Below are positions 1 through 10,746 of a stretch of DNA of 64,000 bases, piece after piece. Within the stretch, counting starts at the first letter, position 1; each line of letters starts with the position of its first letter. The stretch comes from JBMOGA01 sp049318625 (GTDB taxonomy: Bacteria; Pseudomonadota; Alphaproteobacteria; Rhizobiales; Hyphomicrobiaceae). The notes beneath the pieces are model-generated. The model was given only the letters and a program-made list of their open reading frames with translations, searched no databases and was not told the DNA's origin. Made by a program: the position numbers and the translations under genes. The stretch spans positions 45,066-109,065 of the forward strand of contig JBMOGA010000007.1 in NCBI GenBank assembly GCA_049318625.1. Reading direction: 5' to 3'.

Positions 1-1959
1 CGCCCGCAAGGCCACCTCGGTCTTGCCGAAGCCGACGTCGCCGCAGATCAGCCGGTCCATCGGCTTGCCGGCGCCGAGGTCGGCGATGACAGCCTCGATG
101 CTGGACTGCTGGTCGTCGGTCTCCTCGTAGGGGAAACGGGCCACGAACTCGTCCCACGCGCCGGCCGGCGGCGCCAGCGCGGGCGCCTCCTTCAGCTGGC
201 GGAGCGCCGCGATCTTGATCAGTTCGCCGGCCATCTCGCGCAGCCGCTTGCGCAGGCGCGCCTTGCGGCTCTGCCAGGCGACGCCGCCGAGCTTGTCGAG
301 CTGGATGCCTTCGGTCTCGGAGCCGAAGCGGGTCAGCAGCTCGATGTTCTCGACCGGCAAGTACAGCCGGTCGCCGCCGGCATAGGAGATCTCGACGCAA
401 TCGTGCGGGGCGCCGAGCGCGGTGATCGTCTTCAGGCCTTCGAAGCGGCCGATGCCGTGATCGGCGTGGACGACGAGATCGCCGATGGACAGGCTGGTCG
501 CCTCGGTAATGACGTCGACGGCGCGCTTCTGCTTGCGGCGCGGGCGGACGAGACGGTCGCCGAGAATGTCCTGCTCGCCGATGACCACCAGTTCGGGCGT
601 CTCGAACCCCTGCTCCAGACCGAGGACCGCGAGCGCCGGCCGCTCGCCCGGAAGCGCCAGCGCCTCGGTGTAGCTTTCGACCTTGCGGGTATCGGGCAGG
701 CCGTGGTCGTGCAGCAGCGTGGCCAGCCGCTCGCGGGCGCCGGGGGTCCAGGCCGCGACGATGACGCGGCGCTTCTGCTCGATCAGGCGCTTGATGTGAA
801 CGACGACGGCGCCGAACAGATCGCCGTTCTCGGCCTGACGCTCGGTGGCAAAGGTGCGGCCGGGCCGGCCGCGCCAGGAGCGAACCTCGGTGCGGTTCGG
901 CTCGTCGAACGGCGACAGGCGGCGGATCTCCAGCACGTCGAGCGCGGCCTTCCAGTCACCGCCGCCCATGTAGAGCAGGTCCGGCGGGATCGGCTTGTAG
1001 GGCGGCGCACCGAACTTGGTTGCCTCGAGCGCGTCGACGCGCGCCTGATAGTGCTCGGCGATCTGCTCCAGCCGCTTGACGACGGCCTCCTCGGCGAGAT
1101 GGTCGAACGTCACCTCGCTGCCGGAGACATAGTCGAACAGGCTTTCGAGCTTGACGTGGAACAGCGGCAGCCAATGCTCCTGGCCCGGATAGCGCTGGCC
1201 AGCCGTCACCGCCTGATAGAGCGGGTCCTCGGCGATGCCGCCGCCGAACAGCTCCACATAGCGGGCGCGGAACAGTTTCTCCGCGCTCTCGCCGAACGCC
1301 ACTTCGCTGATCGGCATGAGCACAAGCTTCTGCACGATCTTGCCGGAGCGCTGAGTCTCGACGTCGAACGTCTTGATCGTCTCGAGGTTGTCACCGAAGA
1401 AGTCGAGGCGCACCGGATTGGTCCGTCCCGGCGGAAAGATGTCGAGGATGCCGCCACGGACCGCGTACTCGCCGGGTTCCATCACGGTGCCGGTGCGCAC
1501 GAACCCGCTCTGGGTGAGCCGGTGGACGAGGCGGTTCATGTCGACGCGCTGGCCAGGCGCCAACGGGCGCAGGGCGGCGCGGATGAAGTCCCGCGGCGGG
1601 ACTTTCTGGAGGACGGCGTTGACGGTGGTCAGCACCACCGTCGGGTCCTTGCGGCCGCCGAGCACCAGCTTGGCGAGCGAGGTGATGCGTTTGGCCACTA
1701 TCTCGGCGTTGGGGCCGATGCGGTCGTAGGGCACGGTATCCCAGGCGGGAATCGAAATGACGCGCAGGTCGGGCGCGAAGAAGCCGAGCGCGGCTTCGAG
1801 CTGATCGAGCCGGCGATCGTCGCGGGCGATGTGCAAGACCGCGTTGGCCGCGTCCTTCTGGCCGCCGGATCGCGCCAATTGAGCGAGCACGAGCGCATCC
1901 AGCCCCTCGGGGACGCCGGAGAAAATCAGATCCTTGGGCCGCGTCGGCGCGTCTTGCAT
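1..1959 (-). CDS. mfd: Transcription-repair coupling factor Mfd (partial, C-terminal part outside window)
   Basis: Mfd is the ATP-driven translocase that removes stalled RNA polymerase from DNA lesions and recruits UvrA. The visible 653 residues hold the UvrB-like N-terminal region, then a CarD-like RNA-polymerase-interacting domain (around SIGDLVVHADHGIGRFEG, with LYLPVENIELL after it). The helicase motif I, GDVGFGKTEVALRA, lies exactly at the window edge (bases 1-45). Family members are usually about 1,150 residues, so roughly 500 residues with the other helicase motifs lie outside. The ATG at 1957-1959 follows the sdhE stop by six bases, so the two genes are almost certainly co-transcribed. 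Confidence 0.96.
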   Translation of the reverse strand, partial: MQDAPTRPKDLIFSGVPEGLDALVLAQLARSGGQKDAANAVLHIARDDRRLDQLEAALGFFAPDLRVISIPAWDTVPYDRIGPNAEIVAKRITSLAKLVLGGRKDPTVVLTTVNAVLQKVPPRDFIRAALRPLAPGQRVDMNRLVHRLTQSGFVRTGTVMEPGEYAVRGGILDIFPPGRTNPVRLDFFGDNLETIKTFDVETQRSGKIVQKLVLMPISEVAFGESAEKLFRARYVELFGGGIAEDPLYQAVTAGQRYPGQEHWLPLFHVKLESLFDYVSGSEVTFDHLAEEAVVKRLEQIAEHYQARVDALEATKFGAPPYKPIPPDLLYMGGGDWKAALDVLEIRRLSPFDEPNRTEVRSWRGRPGRTFATERQAENGDLFGAVVVHIKRLIEQKRRVIVAAWTPGARERLATLLHDHGLPDTRKVESYTEALALPGERPALAVLGLEQGFETPELVVIGEQDILGDRLVRPRRKQKRAVDVITEATSLSIGDLVVHADHGIGRFEGLKTITALGAPHDCVEISYAGGDRLYLPVENIELLTRFGSETEGIQLDKLGGVAWQSRKARLRKRLREMAGELIKIAALRQLKEAPALAPPAGAWDEFVARFPYEETDDQQSSIEAVIADLGAGKPMDRLICGDVGFGKTEVALRA

Positions 1960-1965
1960 CTTCGG

Positions 1966-2235
1966 CTACGACCTGTCCAAGGCGTGATAGGCCCGCAACG
2001 TCGCGATCTCGGGCGCGAATTCCAGTCCTTCGACGACCTCCGGGCCGAGGATCCAGCGCTGGATCTCCGGGTCGGGCAAGGCCAGCAGCTGCTCGAAACG
2101 GGCCAGCTGCGGCTCGTCCATGGCCGCCACGTGGGCCTCGGCATAGCGTCCCAGCAGCCAATCCATCTCCCGGGTGCCGCGGTGAATGGCCCGGTAGATG
2201 GCGCGCCGCCGCCGGATCTCGATGTCGTCGGCCAT
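1966..2235 (-). CDS. sdhE: Succinate dehydrogenase assembly factor 2 family protein SdhE
   Basis: This 89-residue protein belongs to the SdhE/Sdh5 family, which helps attach FAD covalently to the succinate dehydrogenase flavoprotein. The sequence shows the early RRRAIYRAIHRGTREMDWLL segment. It matches the family's R(R/K)xxxxxxRGxxExD signature, and the length is typical. I prefer the ATG at 2233-2235 because GAGGAG sits six bases upstream; an upstream in-frame start at 2277 has no such site. The gene lies between recG (divergent) and mfd (same strand), a common alphaproteobacterial arrangement. Confidence 0.9.
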   Translation of the reverse strand: MADDIEIRRRRAIYRAIHRGTREMDWLLGRYAEAHVAAMDEPQLARFEQLLALPDPEIQRWILGPEVVEGLEFAPEIATLRAYHALDRS

Positions 2236-2426
2236 GCCTCGCTCCTCAGCGTGATCGCGGTTCCGGACGATGTCCAACGGAATTCCACCCGGCTCCGCTT
2301 GACGCCCGGGCGGTCCGGGGCAAAGTCATGCCCGGGAGCGGCTCATATAGCGCCGTGGCCCGGCGAGGCAAAGCGCTCCCGACGCGCGGCCCGCATCCGA
2401 AAGCCGAGGATCGAAGCGAAAGAGGC

Positions 2427-4541
2427 ATGCGGCCTGCGTCCCTGACACCGCTGTTCGCCGCCGCGACGACGATCACGGGCGTCGGGCCGCGCATCGCGCA
2501 GTTCCTGAAGAAGGCGCTGCGGCTGCCACCGGGCGTGACGGATCCGCGTGTGCTCGACCTCGTGTGGCATACGCCGACCGGCGTGGTCGACCGGCGCGCG
2601 ACGCCGACCGTCGCCGAGGCGATGCCCGGTGCCATCGTGACGCTCGAAGTGCGGGTGCTCAAGCACAAGGTGCCGCCGCGGGGCAACACCAAGGCGCCCT
2701 ACAAGGTGACCTGCGAGGACGACTCGGGGCGCCTCGATCTCGTGTTCTTTCACGTCGAGCGCGCGTTCGTCGAGCGGCAGCTGCCGGTCGGCGAGGTTCG
2801 CTTCGTGTCGGGACGGGTCGAACGCTACGGCGAGGGGTTGCAGATGACGCACCCCGACTACATCGTGGCTCCATCCGCGCGCGACGATCTGCCGATGCTG
2901 GAGCCGGTCTATCCCTTGACCGCCGGCCTTTCGGGCAAGGTGCTGTTCAAGGCGACGCGGCAGGCGGTGGAGCGGGTCCCGGCCCTCGACGAATGGCAGG
3001 ACCCGCACTGGCTCGCGGACCGCCACTGGCCGGATTTCCGATCGGCGGTGCGCGCGCTGCACCAGCCCCGCGAGGTCGACGACGTGTCCACCGGCGGCCC
3101 GGCCTGGCAGCGCCTCGCCTACGACGAACTGCTGGCGGGTCAACTCGCCCTCTCGCTGGTGCGCCAGAGCCTCAAGTCGCAGCGCGCCCGGGCCCTCGCG
3201 GGCGACGGCCGCGTGCGGGCGCGGTTGCTCTCGGCGCTGCCGTTCGCCTTGACCAACTCACAGCGGCGCGCCCTGGCCGAGATCGAGGCCGATCTCGCGG
3301 CACCGACGCGGATGCTGCGCCTGCTGCAGGGCGACGTCGGCTCCGGCAAGACGGCGGTGGCGCTGATGACCATGGCGGTCGCCATCGAGACGGGCGCGCA
3401 GGCGGCGCTGATGGCCCCGACCGAGGTGCTTGCCCGGCAACATGCGGAAACCATCCTGCCGCTCGCCGACAAGGCGGGGCTGCGGATCGGCCTGCTCACA
3501 GGGCGCGAGAAGGGCCGGCCGCGGGCGGAACTGCTGGGGCGCCTGGAAGCCGGCGACATCGACATCCTGATCGGCACGCACGCGCTGTTCCAACCGGATG
3601 TCGTGTTCCGTGATCTGGCGGTCGCGGTCATCGACGAGCAGCATCGCTTCGGTGTCCACCAGCGTCTGGCGCTGCAGTCGAAGGGCGGCAGCGGCGGCGC
3701 GAACGTGCTGGTGATGACGGCGACGCCGATCCCGCGCACGCTGCTGATGACGCACTATGGCGATCTCGACGTTTCGCGGCTGACCGAGAAACCGGCGGGG
3801 CGCAAACCGGTGCAGACGACGCTGGTCTCGCTCGATCGCATCGAGGAGGTGGTCGGCGGGTTGCGCCGGGCGCTGACCGATGGCGCGCAGATCTACTGGG
3901 TGTGTCCGCTGATCGAAAGCTCGGACGTGAGCGAGCTTGCCGCGGCGGAGGAGCGCCACGCCCACCTCGCACAGATCTTCGGCACCCGCGTGGGGCTGTT
4001 GCACGGCGCGATGACCGGACCGGCCAAGGACGCCACCATGGCTGCGTTCGCCAGCGGCAAACTCGCGGTGCTGGTCTCGACGACCGTGATCGAGGTCGGC
4101 GTCAACGTGCCGAACGCGACCATCATGGTGATCGAGCACGCAGAACGGTTCGGCCTGGCGCAGCTCCACCAGTTGCGCGGCCGGGTCGGGCGCGGCGACC
4201 GGCAGTCGTACTGCGTGCTGCTCTACAAGGCGCCGCTCGGCGAGACGGCGCGCGCGCGGCTCGAGATGATGCGGGAGACGGAGGACGGGTTCCTGATCGC
4301 GGAGAAGGACCTGGAGCTGCGCGGCGGCGGCGAGGTGCTCGGCGCCCGCCAGAGCGGCCTGCCCGAATTCCGGGTGGCCAACGTCGCCAATTTCGAGAGC
4401 CTGCTGGCGGCCGCCCACGACGATGCCCGCATGATCATCGAGCGCGATCCAGAGTTGCTTTCGCCGCGGGGTGCGGCGTTGCGCCCGCTGCTTTATCTAT
4501 TCGAGTGCGACGAGGCCGTGCGTCTGTTCCGTGCGGCCTGA
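2427..4541 (+). CDS. recG: ATP-dependent DNA helicase RecG
   Basis: RecG remodels stalled replication forks and Holliday junctions. The 704-residue product has the N-terminal wedge/OB-fold region, Walker A in GDVGSGKTAVALM, a DExH-type box DEQHRFGVHQR, and the superfamily 2 motifs VMTATPIPRTL and QLRGRVGRG. Length matches the family. The chosen ATG at 2427 begins MRPASLTPLFA and has a GAAAGAGG ribosome-binding site; an in-frame start at 2328 would add 33 arginine-rich residues that look untranslated. It is divergent from sdhE across about 190 bases. Confidence 0.96.
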   Translation: MRPASLTPLFAAATTITGVGPRIAQFLKKALRLPPGVTDPRVLDLVWHTPTGVVDRRATPTVAEAMPGAIVTLEVRVLKHKVPPRGNTKAPYKVTCEDDSGRLDLVFFHVERAFVERQLPVGEVRFVSGRVERYGEGLQMTHPDYIVAPSARDDLPMLEPVYPLTAGLSGKVLFKATRQAVERVPALDEWQDPHWLADRHWPDFRSAVRALHQPREVDDVSTGGPAWQRLAYDELLAGQLALSLVRQSLKSQRARALAGDGRVRARLLSALPFALTNSQRRALAEIEADLAAPTRMLRLLQGDVGSGKTAVALMTMAVAIETGAQAALMAPTEVLARQHAETILPLADKAGLRIGLLTGREKGRPRAELLGRLEAGDIDILIGTHALFQPDVVFRDLAVAVIDEQHRFGVHQRLALQSKGGSGGANVLVMTATPIPRTLLMTHYGDLDVSRLTEKPAGRKPVQTTLVSLDRIEEVVGGLRRALTDGAQIYWVCPLIESSDVSELAAAEERHAHLAQIFGTRVGLLHGAMTGPAKDATMAAFASGKLAVLVSTTVIEVGVNVPNATIMVIEHAERFGLAQLHQLRGRVGRGDRQSYCVLLYKAPLGETARARLEMMRETEDGFLIAEKDLELRGGGEVLGARQSGLPEFRVANVANFESLLAAAHDDARMIIERDPELLSPRGAALRPLLYLFECDEAVRLFRAA

Positions 4542-4564
4542 GAGTGGGCGAGACGGGGGCCGTC

Positions 4565-5077
4565 GTGGCCGACATTATCCCGGACGACGCATGGATCGCG
4601 GGCCCGCATCCCGGCTGGCTCGGTGACACCGCCGCGCTGAATGGGCGCTATTATGCGGAGGCCTGGGGCTTTCCATTGCAGTTCGAGTGCAAGGTCGCGC
4701 GGGAGATGGCTGACTTCGCGCTGCGCTACGATCCGGCGCGCGATCTCGCCCTGACTGTCCGCGCCGACGGGCGCGGGCTCGCCACGCTCACCCTCGACGG
4801 CAGCGACGGCGCGCTGGCGCCAGGGCAAGCCCACTTGCGCTGGTTCATCGTCGATGCGGCGTTGCGTGGCCGCGGGTGCGGGCAGGCGCTGATGGGCCGC
4901 GTGATCGGGTTCGCCCGCGCCACCGGCTATTCCTCCGTCTACCTGACGACCTTTCGCGGGCTCGATGCGGCCGCTGCGCTCTACACGCGGGCCGGATTCG
5001 CCGTTACGGACGAATCGGAGGGGGCGACGTGGGGGCGGACGGTGGTCGAGCAGCGGCTCGAACTGCGGCTCGTCTGA
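4565..5077 (+). CDS. GNAT family N-acetyltransferase
   Basis: This protein of about 170 residues shows the acetyl-CoA-binding signature RGRGCGQALM (near residues 101-110) and a C-terminal LYTRAGFAVTDES segment, both typical of GNAT acetyltransferases. The acceptor substrate cannot be told from sequence. The start is uncertain: GTG at 4565 or GTG at 4544. The latter lies three bases after the recG stop, so translation may be coupled to recG. Bases 4566 onward clearly code in this frame. Confidence 0.82.
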   Translation: MADIIPDDAWIAGPHPGWLGDTAALNGRYYAEAWGFPLQFECKVAREMADFALRYDPARDLALTVRADGRGLATLTLDGSDGALAPGQAHLRWFIVDAALRGRGCGQALMGRVIGFARATGYSSVYLTTFRGLDAAAALYTRAGFAVTDESEGATWGRTVVEQRLELRLV

Positions 5078-5099
5078 GCCACCTCACACGGCCGCTGTT

Positions 5100-6143
5100 T
5101 CAGTCCCGGACAACCATGCAGTCCAGGCCCATGTTGCGCACCTTAGCGCAGAAGGCCTGCGATTGCGTCGCCTCGGCGAACGGACCGATCTTGACGCGGT
5201 AGATCGTGCCCATGCTGCCGGCCTTGGTCTCGATGACCTCAACCTGACGCCCGGTCATGTCGGCGGCATTCTCCGATTGCAGACGATCGGCGATGCTCGC
5301 GGCCTCGACCTTGGTCTTCACGTTGGCGATCTGCACACGCAAACCGCCACCGGCGGCCGCGGCGGATGCCACCTTGGTGCCACCCGTGGAGACAGTGTCG
5401 GTGGCCCACCCCTTGGCGGGCGGCGCGGGCGCTTTCGCGGCCGGCGGGACCGCCGCCGGAGCGGCAGCCGGCACCGTCACCGCCGCCTGCTTGACGTTGG
5501 TGGCGGTCTGCCAGTTCTGCGATGGCGGCGCCTTCGCGGCCGCAGGGACCGAGGCGGTCTCGACCTTGGGCGCCGCCGCCGGCTCCGCGCTCGAGTTGAA
5601 AAGGCCCGACAAGAAGCTGCCGGTGCTCGGGGCACTCGCCGGGCTGTCGGCCTTGGCGGCGCCGTCGCCGGACGCCTTGGTCGACGCCACCTGAACCGCC
5701 TGATCGGGAAGACCGGCGTCACGATAGGCGGCTTGGCGCTCCTCGATCGCCTGCTTGCGCTCGGAGTCGGTGAGCCCCCCCTTCAGCCACAGCGAACTCG
5801 TGAGGTCGGCAATCGCCTGGGCCGGCTTGCTCTGCTTGCGGTAGGCGGCGCCGCGATAGAACAATGCACGCGCCATGAGTTGCGGCGGCAAGCCACCGGC
5901 CGATAGCGCCGCTGAGATCTGCTGGATGCCCTGGTCGAGCTTACCGGCGTCGATCGAGGCGATACCGCTGTCGACGAGTTTCTGGAGTTCACCCACGTCG
6001 CGCTTCGGAGTGGCGGCCGGCGCGGCTTTGGCGCTTTCGCCCTTCTTGACCGTCTGGGCCAAGGCCGGCGCGCCGATCGATCCCGTTGCCGCCGCCACCG
6101 CCGTCATCAGCGTGGCGACCAGCGCTGCACGCAAGGTCGTCAT
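5100..6143 (-). CDS. Secreted SPOR-domain protein with helical repeat region
   Basis: The 347-residue product starts with a signal peptide (cleavage expected after APALA near residue 29). It then has a TPR-like helical region (ARALFYRGAAYRKQSKPAQAIADLTSSL), a long Ala/Pro-rich linker, and a C-terminal SPOR domain of about 75 residues ending in CAKVRNMGLDCMVVRD. SPOR domains bind denuded septal peptidoglycan, so it probably acts in the periplasm or envelope at division sites. ATG at 6143 is preferred because GGGGAC lies just upstream; ATG at 6155 is an alternative. A second SPOR protein lies at 9754-10710. Confidence 0.85.
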   Translation of the reverse strand: MTTLRAALVATLMTAVAAATGSIGAPALAQTVKKGESAKAAPAATPKRDVGELQKLVDSGIASIDAGKLDQGIQQISAALSAGGLPPQLMARALFYRGAAYRKQSKPAQAIADLTSSLWLKGGLTDSERKQAIEERQAAYRDAGLPDQAVQVASTKASGDGAAKADSPASAPSTGSFLSGLFNSSAEPAAAPKVETASVPAAAKAPPSQNWQTATNVKQAAVTVPAAAPAAVPPAAKAPAPPAKGWATDTVSTGGTKVASAAAAGGGLRVQIANVKTKVEAASIADRLQSENAADMTGRQVEVIETKAGSMGTIYRVKIGPFAEATQSQAFCAKVRNMGLDCMVVRD

Positions 6144-6251
6144 GACCGTCCCCATTTCGAGCGCCGTGCACTGTCCCAAAATCACCGTGCCTCAACGTCC
6201 ATCAAGCCGACGCGGCGATTGTGTGTCGAGACCGGGTGATTCGCCGTCAGT

Positions 6252-8072
<1,821 letters not shown>

Positions 8073-8156
8073 CTGGTCCTCCGCGAGTCAGGCCCCGAGA
8101 GTGTTTTACGACAGTGGGCCGCCCGGCAATTCAATCTCTGTTACTTATGGTTGCTA

Positions 8157-9524
8157 TCATTTCGACTTGGCGGCTTTCTGACGGGCCATCATCGCCCGGA
8201 ATTTCTCTGCCCAACCTTCGCGCACCTCTTGGGTACTGCGCTCGATGGCCAGCGCATTGTCGGCCACGTTCTTGGTGATGACGCTGCCGGCCGCCACGTA
8301 GGCACCCTTGCCGATCCGGACCGGCGCCACCAGGGCCGAGTTCGAACCGATGAAGGCGCCGTCGCCGACCACCGTCTTGTTCTTGTTGAAGCCGTCGTAG
8401 TTGCAGAAAATCGTTCCGGCGCCGATGTTTGCACCAGCCCCCACCTGGCCGTCCCCGAGGTAGGCCAGATGGTTGGCTTTGGCGCCCTCGCCCATCGTCA
8501 GATTCTTCACCTCGACGAAGTTGCCGATGTGGACATGGGGGCCGAGGTCGGCGCCCGGCCGCAGGCGGGCGAACGGGCCGACGCGCGCGCCCGTGCCGAT
8601 GCGCGCGCTCTCGAAATGGCAGTTGGCCTTGATCTCGGCGCCGTTTTCCACCGTGACGCCGGCTGCGAAAAACACGTTGGGCTCGATGACGACATCCTCT
8701 CCGAGCACGGTGTCGTAGGACAGCCAGACGGTCTCCGGGGCGATCATGGTCGCCCCACCCGCCATTGCGCGGGCCCGGGCGCGGCGCTGCCAGACCGCCT
8801 CGGCCGCCGCCAACTGCTCGCGTGTGTTGATGCCCAGCACCTCGTCGGCCGCGCACTCGACATAGGCCACCCGGGCGCCTTGCTGGCGGGCGATCGCCAC
8901 AGCGTCCGTCAAATAGTACTCGCCCTTGGCGTTGGCATTGCCGATGGCCCCCAGCACCGCCATGAGGTTGGGCAGGCGAAACGCCATCAGGCCCGAGTTG
9001 CAGAGGCCAATCCGGCGCTCGTCCGGGCTCGCATCCTTGTCCTCGCGGATCGCCAGCAGCGCGCCGTCGGGGCCAGTGACGAGGCGCCCGTAGCCGGCCG
9101 GATCGGCTGGGCTGAAGCCGAGCACCACGACGCCCGCCCCCAGGTCGAGCACGGCGCGCATACGATCGATGGTGGCGGGCTCGACCAGCGGCGTATCGCC
9201 GAACAGGATCAGCACATCGCCGGCGTGGCTGCCGAGCGCCCCCTTTGCCGCCAGCACGGCATCGGCGGTTCCAGCCTGGGCGGCCTGCACGAAAACCTCT
9301 GCGCCCGGAGCCCACTTGCGGGCCTCGGCGTCGACAGCATCCATGTCGGGCCCGACAACGACCGCGATCCGGCCGCCGCCGGCCGACTGGACCGTGCGCA
9401 GGACGTGGCCGACCAGCGACAGTCCTGCGATCCGGTGCAGGACCTTGGGCAGGCGCGACTTCATCCGGGTGCCTTTACCGGCAGCCAGTACGACGCTCAG
9501 CAGGGGGGGCGTGCTCATCGACAT
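8157..9524 (-). CDS. glmU: Bifunctional UDP-N-acetylglucosamine pyrophosphorylase / glucosamine-1-phosphate N-acetyltransferase GlmU
   Basis: GlmU acetylates glucosamine-1-phosphate and couples it to UTP, giving UDP-GlcNAc for peptidoglycan and lipid A. The 455-residue product has the nucleotidyltransferase signature LAAGKGTRMKSRLPKVLH at its start. A C-terminal left-handed beta-helix follows, with GPFARLRPGADL, HIGNFVEVK and ANHLAYLGD. Length is normal. ATG at 9524 or 9518 could be the start. It precedes glmS on the same strand, so the two enzymes probably share a transcript. Confidence 0.97.
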   Translation of the reverse strand: MSMSTPPLLSVVLAAGKGTRMKSRLPKVLHRIAGLSLVGHVLRTVQSAGGGRIAVVVGPDMDAVDAEARKWAPGAEVFVQAAQAGTADAVLAAKGALGSHAGDVLILFGDTPLVEPATIDRMRAVLDLGAGVVVLGFSPADPAGYGRLVTGPDGALLAIREDKDASPDERRIGLCNSGLMAFRLPNLMAVLGAIGNANAKGEYYLTDAVAIARQQGARVAYVECAADEVLGINTREQLAAAEAVWQRRARARAMAGGATMIAPETVWLSYDTVLGEDVVIEPNVFFAAGVTVENGAEIKANCHFESARIGTGARVGPFARLRPGADLGPHVHIGNFVEVKNLTMGEGAKANHLAYLGDGQVGAGANIGAGTIFCNYDGFNKNKTVVGDGAFIGSNSALVAPVRIGKGAYVAAGSVITKNVADNALAIERSTQEVREGWAEKFRAMMARQKAAKSK

Positions 9525-9753
9525 CTCCAGATCGATCGGCTGGCCGTCATCTAAGCCGGACCGCGTTTTTTCGGAAGTGGGACCGGGCGGCGGCGGCGGA
9601 CCGGCTTCGACCCGGGCCGGGCACCGGAAACCTATCCACAGCTCAAAGTCCTGGTTTCATTGACCCTTTCGATGGACTCAGTCGACGCTCCCGCAATGTC
9701 GAGAGTGGTGGCGGTCGGGTCGGCGCGCCGCCCCGCCGAGAGGAGCTCAAATC

Positions 9754-10710
9754 GTGTCTCAAGTCGGTGTAGCAAAATCCGAAGGCGAACGGTCCTTCTC
9801 GCTCTATATCGTGGTGTGGTTGTGCCTGGCGCTGGCGTCCCTGACGTACGTGTCGGTCGCGCTGACCCGGCCGGATCTCCTGCAGGGGCTGCAGGGTCCG
9901 GAGCCGTTGCGCGACGCCGGGCGGACGGCCGAACATCAGGGCCTGCCCGGGCAGGCGGCGCTCATCGAGCGCGGGATCGGCGATGTGCGGGCCCAGCTCG
10001 GCGATATCCAGCTCAAACTGATGCGCGGCGAACTGCGCGAACAGGAGTTGGCGTCGCGACTGTCCAGCCTCGAGGCGCGGCTCGACGAATTGTCGGCACC
10101 GGCCCATGCCGCCGCGCGGGCGCCGGCACCGGTGGCGGCGCTGACGGCGCCTGCGACGGCCGACCGGGTCGCCGAAAGGACCGAGCGGCCGGAGAAGGGC
10201 CGTGGCGCGGCCGCCCCGCCGGCCGCGCCACCCGTCAAGGGCGTGACCCTTATCGCCAGGGCGGCCGAGGCCGATGCCGCGGAGGCCGAAGCCGCCGCCA
10301 AAGTGCCGCCGCGTCAGAAGACCGGCGGGGCGGTCGAGACGGCCAGTGTGCGGCCGCCGAGCCGGGCGGTGCCGCCGTTCGGTTCGCCGGAGGTTAGGAC
10401 CGAGCAGGCCCGCGTCAACGAAGCGGCCAAGGCCGACCGAACCGGCGACGACACGGTCGGCATCCAACTCGGCGGGGCGCCCTCGCTCGACTCGCTGCGG
10501 CTGAACTGGAGCATCCTCGCCGACCGTCATTCCGATACGCTCGGCGGCATGTCGGCGCGCTACGTGACGAGCGACGCTCTGGGCTCGACCAGCTACAATC
10601 TGGTGGCCGGTCCGGTCGCCAACCGGGCCGAGGCCATCCGGATGTGCGCCAAGCTCAGAACCCAGGGTATCGCCTGCCGGCTGACATCCTTCCAGGGCTC
10701 GGCGCTCTGA
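9754..10710 (+). CDS. Membrane-anchored SPOR-domain protein
   Basis: This 318-residue protein has a cytoplasmic N-terminus and one transmembrane segment (about residues 15-37, SLYIVVWLCLALASLTYVSVAL). A coiled-coil stretch (IGDVRAQLGDIQLKLMRGEL), a low-complexity Ala/Pro linker and a C-terminal SPOR domain follow. The domain contains YNLVAGPVANRAEAIRMCAKL and ends RLTSFQGSAL. Such bitopic SPOR proteins usually act in cell division or peptidoglycan remodelling. The start is GTG at 9754, set by GAGAGGAG about nine bases upstream. It is divergent from glmU and convergent with the next gene across a hairpin. Confidence 0.83.
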   Translation: MSQVGVAKSEGERSFSLYIVVWLCLALASLTYVSVALTRPDLLQGLQGPEPLRDAGRTAEHQGLPGQAALIERGIGDVRAQLGDIQLKLMRGELREQELASRLSSLEARLDELSAPAHAAARAPAPVAALTAPATADRVAERTERPEKGRGAAAPPAAPPVKGVTLIARAAEADAAEAEAAAKVPPRQKTGGAVETASVRPPSRAVPPFGSPEVRTEQARVNEAAKADRTGDDTVGIQLGGAPSLDSLRLNWSILADRHSDTLGGMSARYVTSDALGSTSYNLVAGPVANRAEAIRMCAKLRTQGIACRLTSFQGSAL

Positions 10711-10722
10711 CCAGCGGTGCGG

Positions 10723-10746
10723 CGGGGAGCCGTTACAGGCTCCCCG
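10723..10746. terminator. Hairpin between convergent genes
   Basis: A perfect 9-base inverted repeat (CGGGGAGCC at 10723-10731 and GGCTCCCCG at 10738-10746) with a six-base loop lies between the SPOR gene stop and the metallopeptidase stop. It overlaps the last codons of the latter. There is no clear U-run, so this is a likely bidirectional transcript end or mRNA-stabilising hairpin rather than a textbook intrinsic terminator. Confidence 0.55.

Noticed and set aside
403..2445. Long plus-strand open frame of 680 codons
   Set aside because: It runs antisense to mfd and sdhE, which have clear domain motifs. The frame is open because of GC-rich codon bias.
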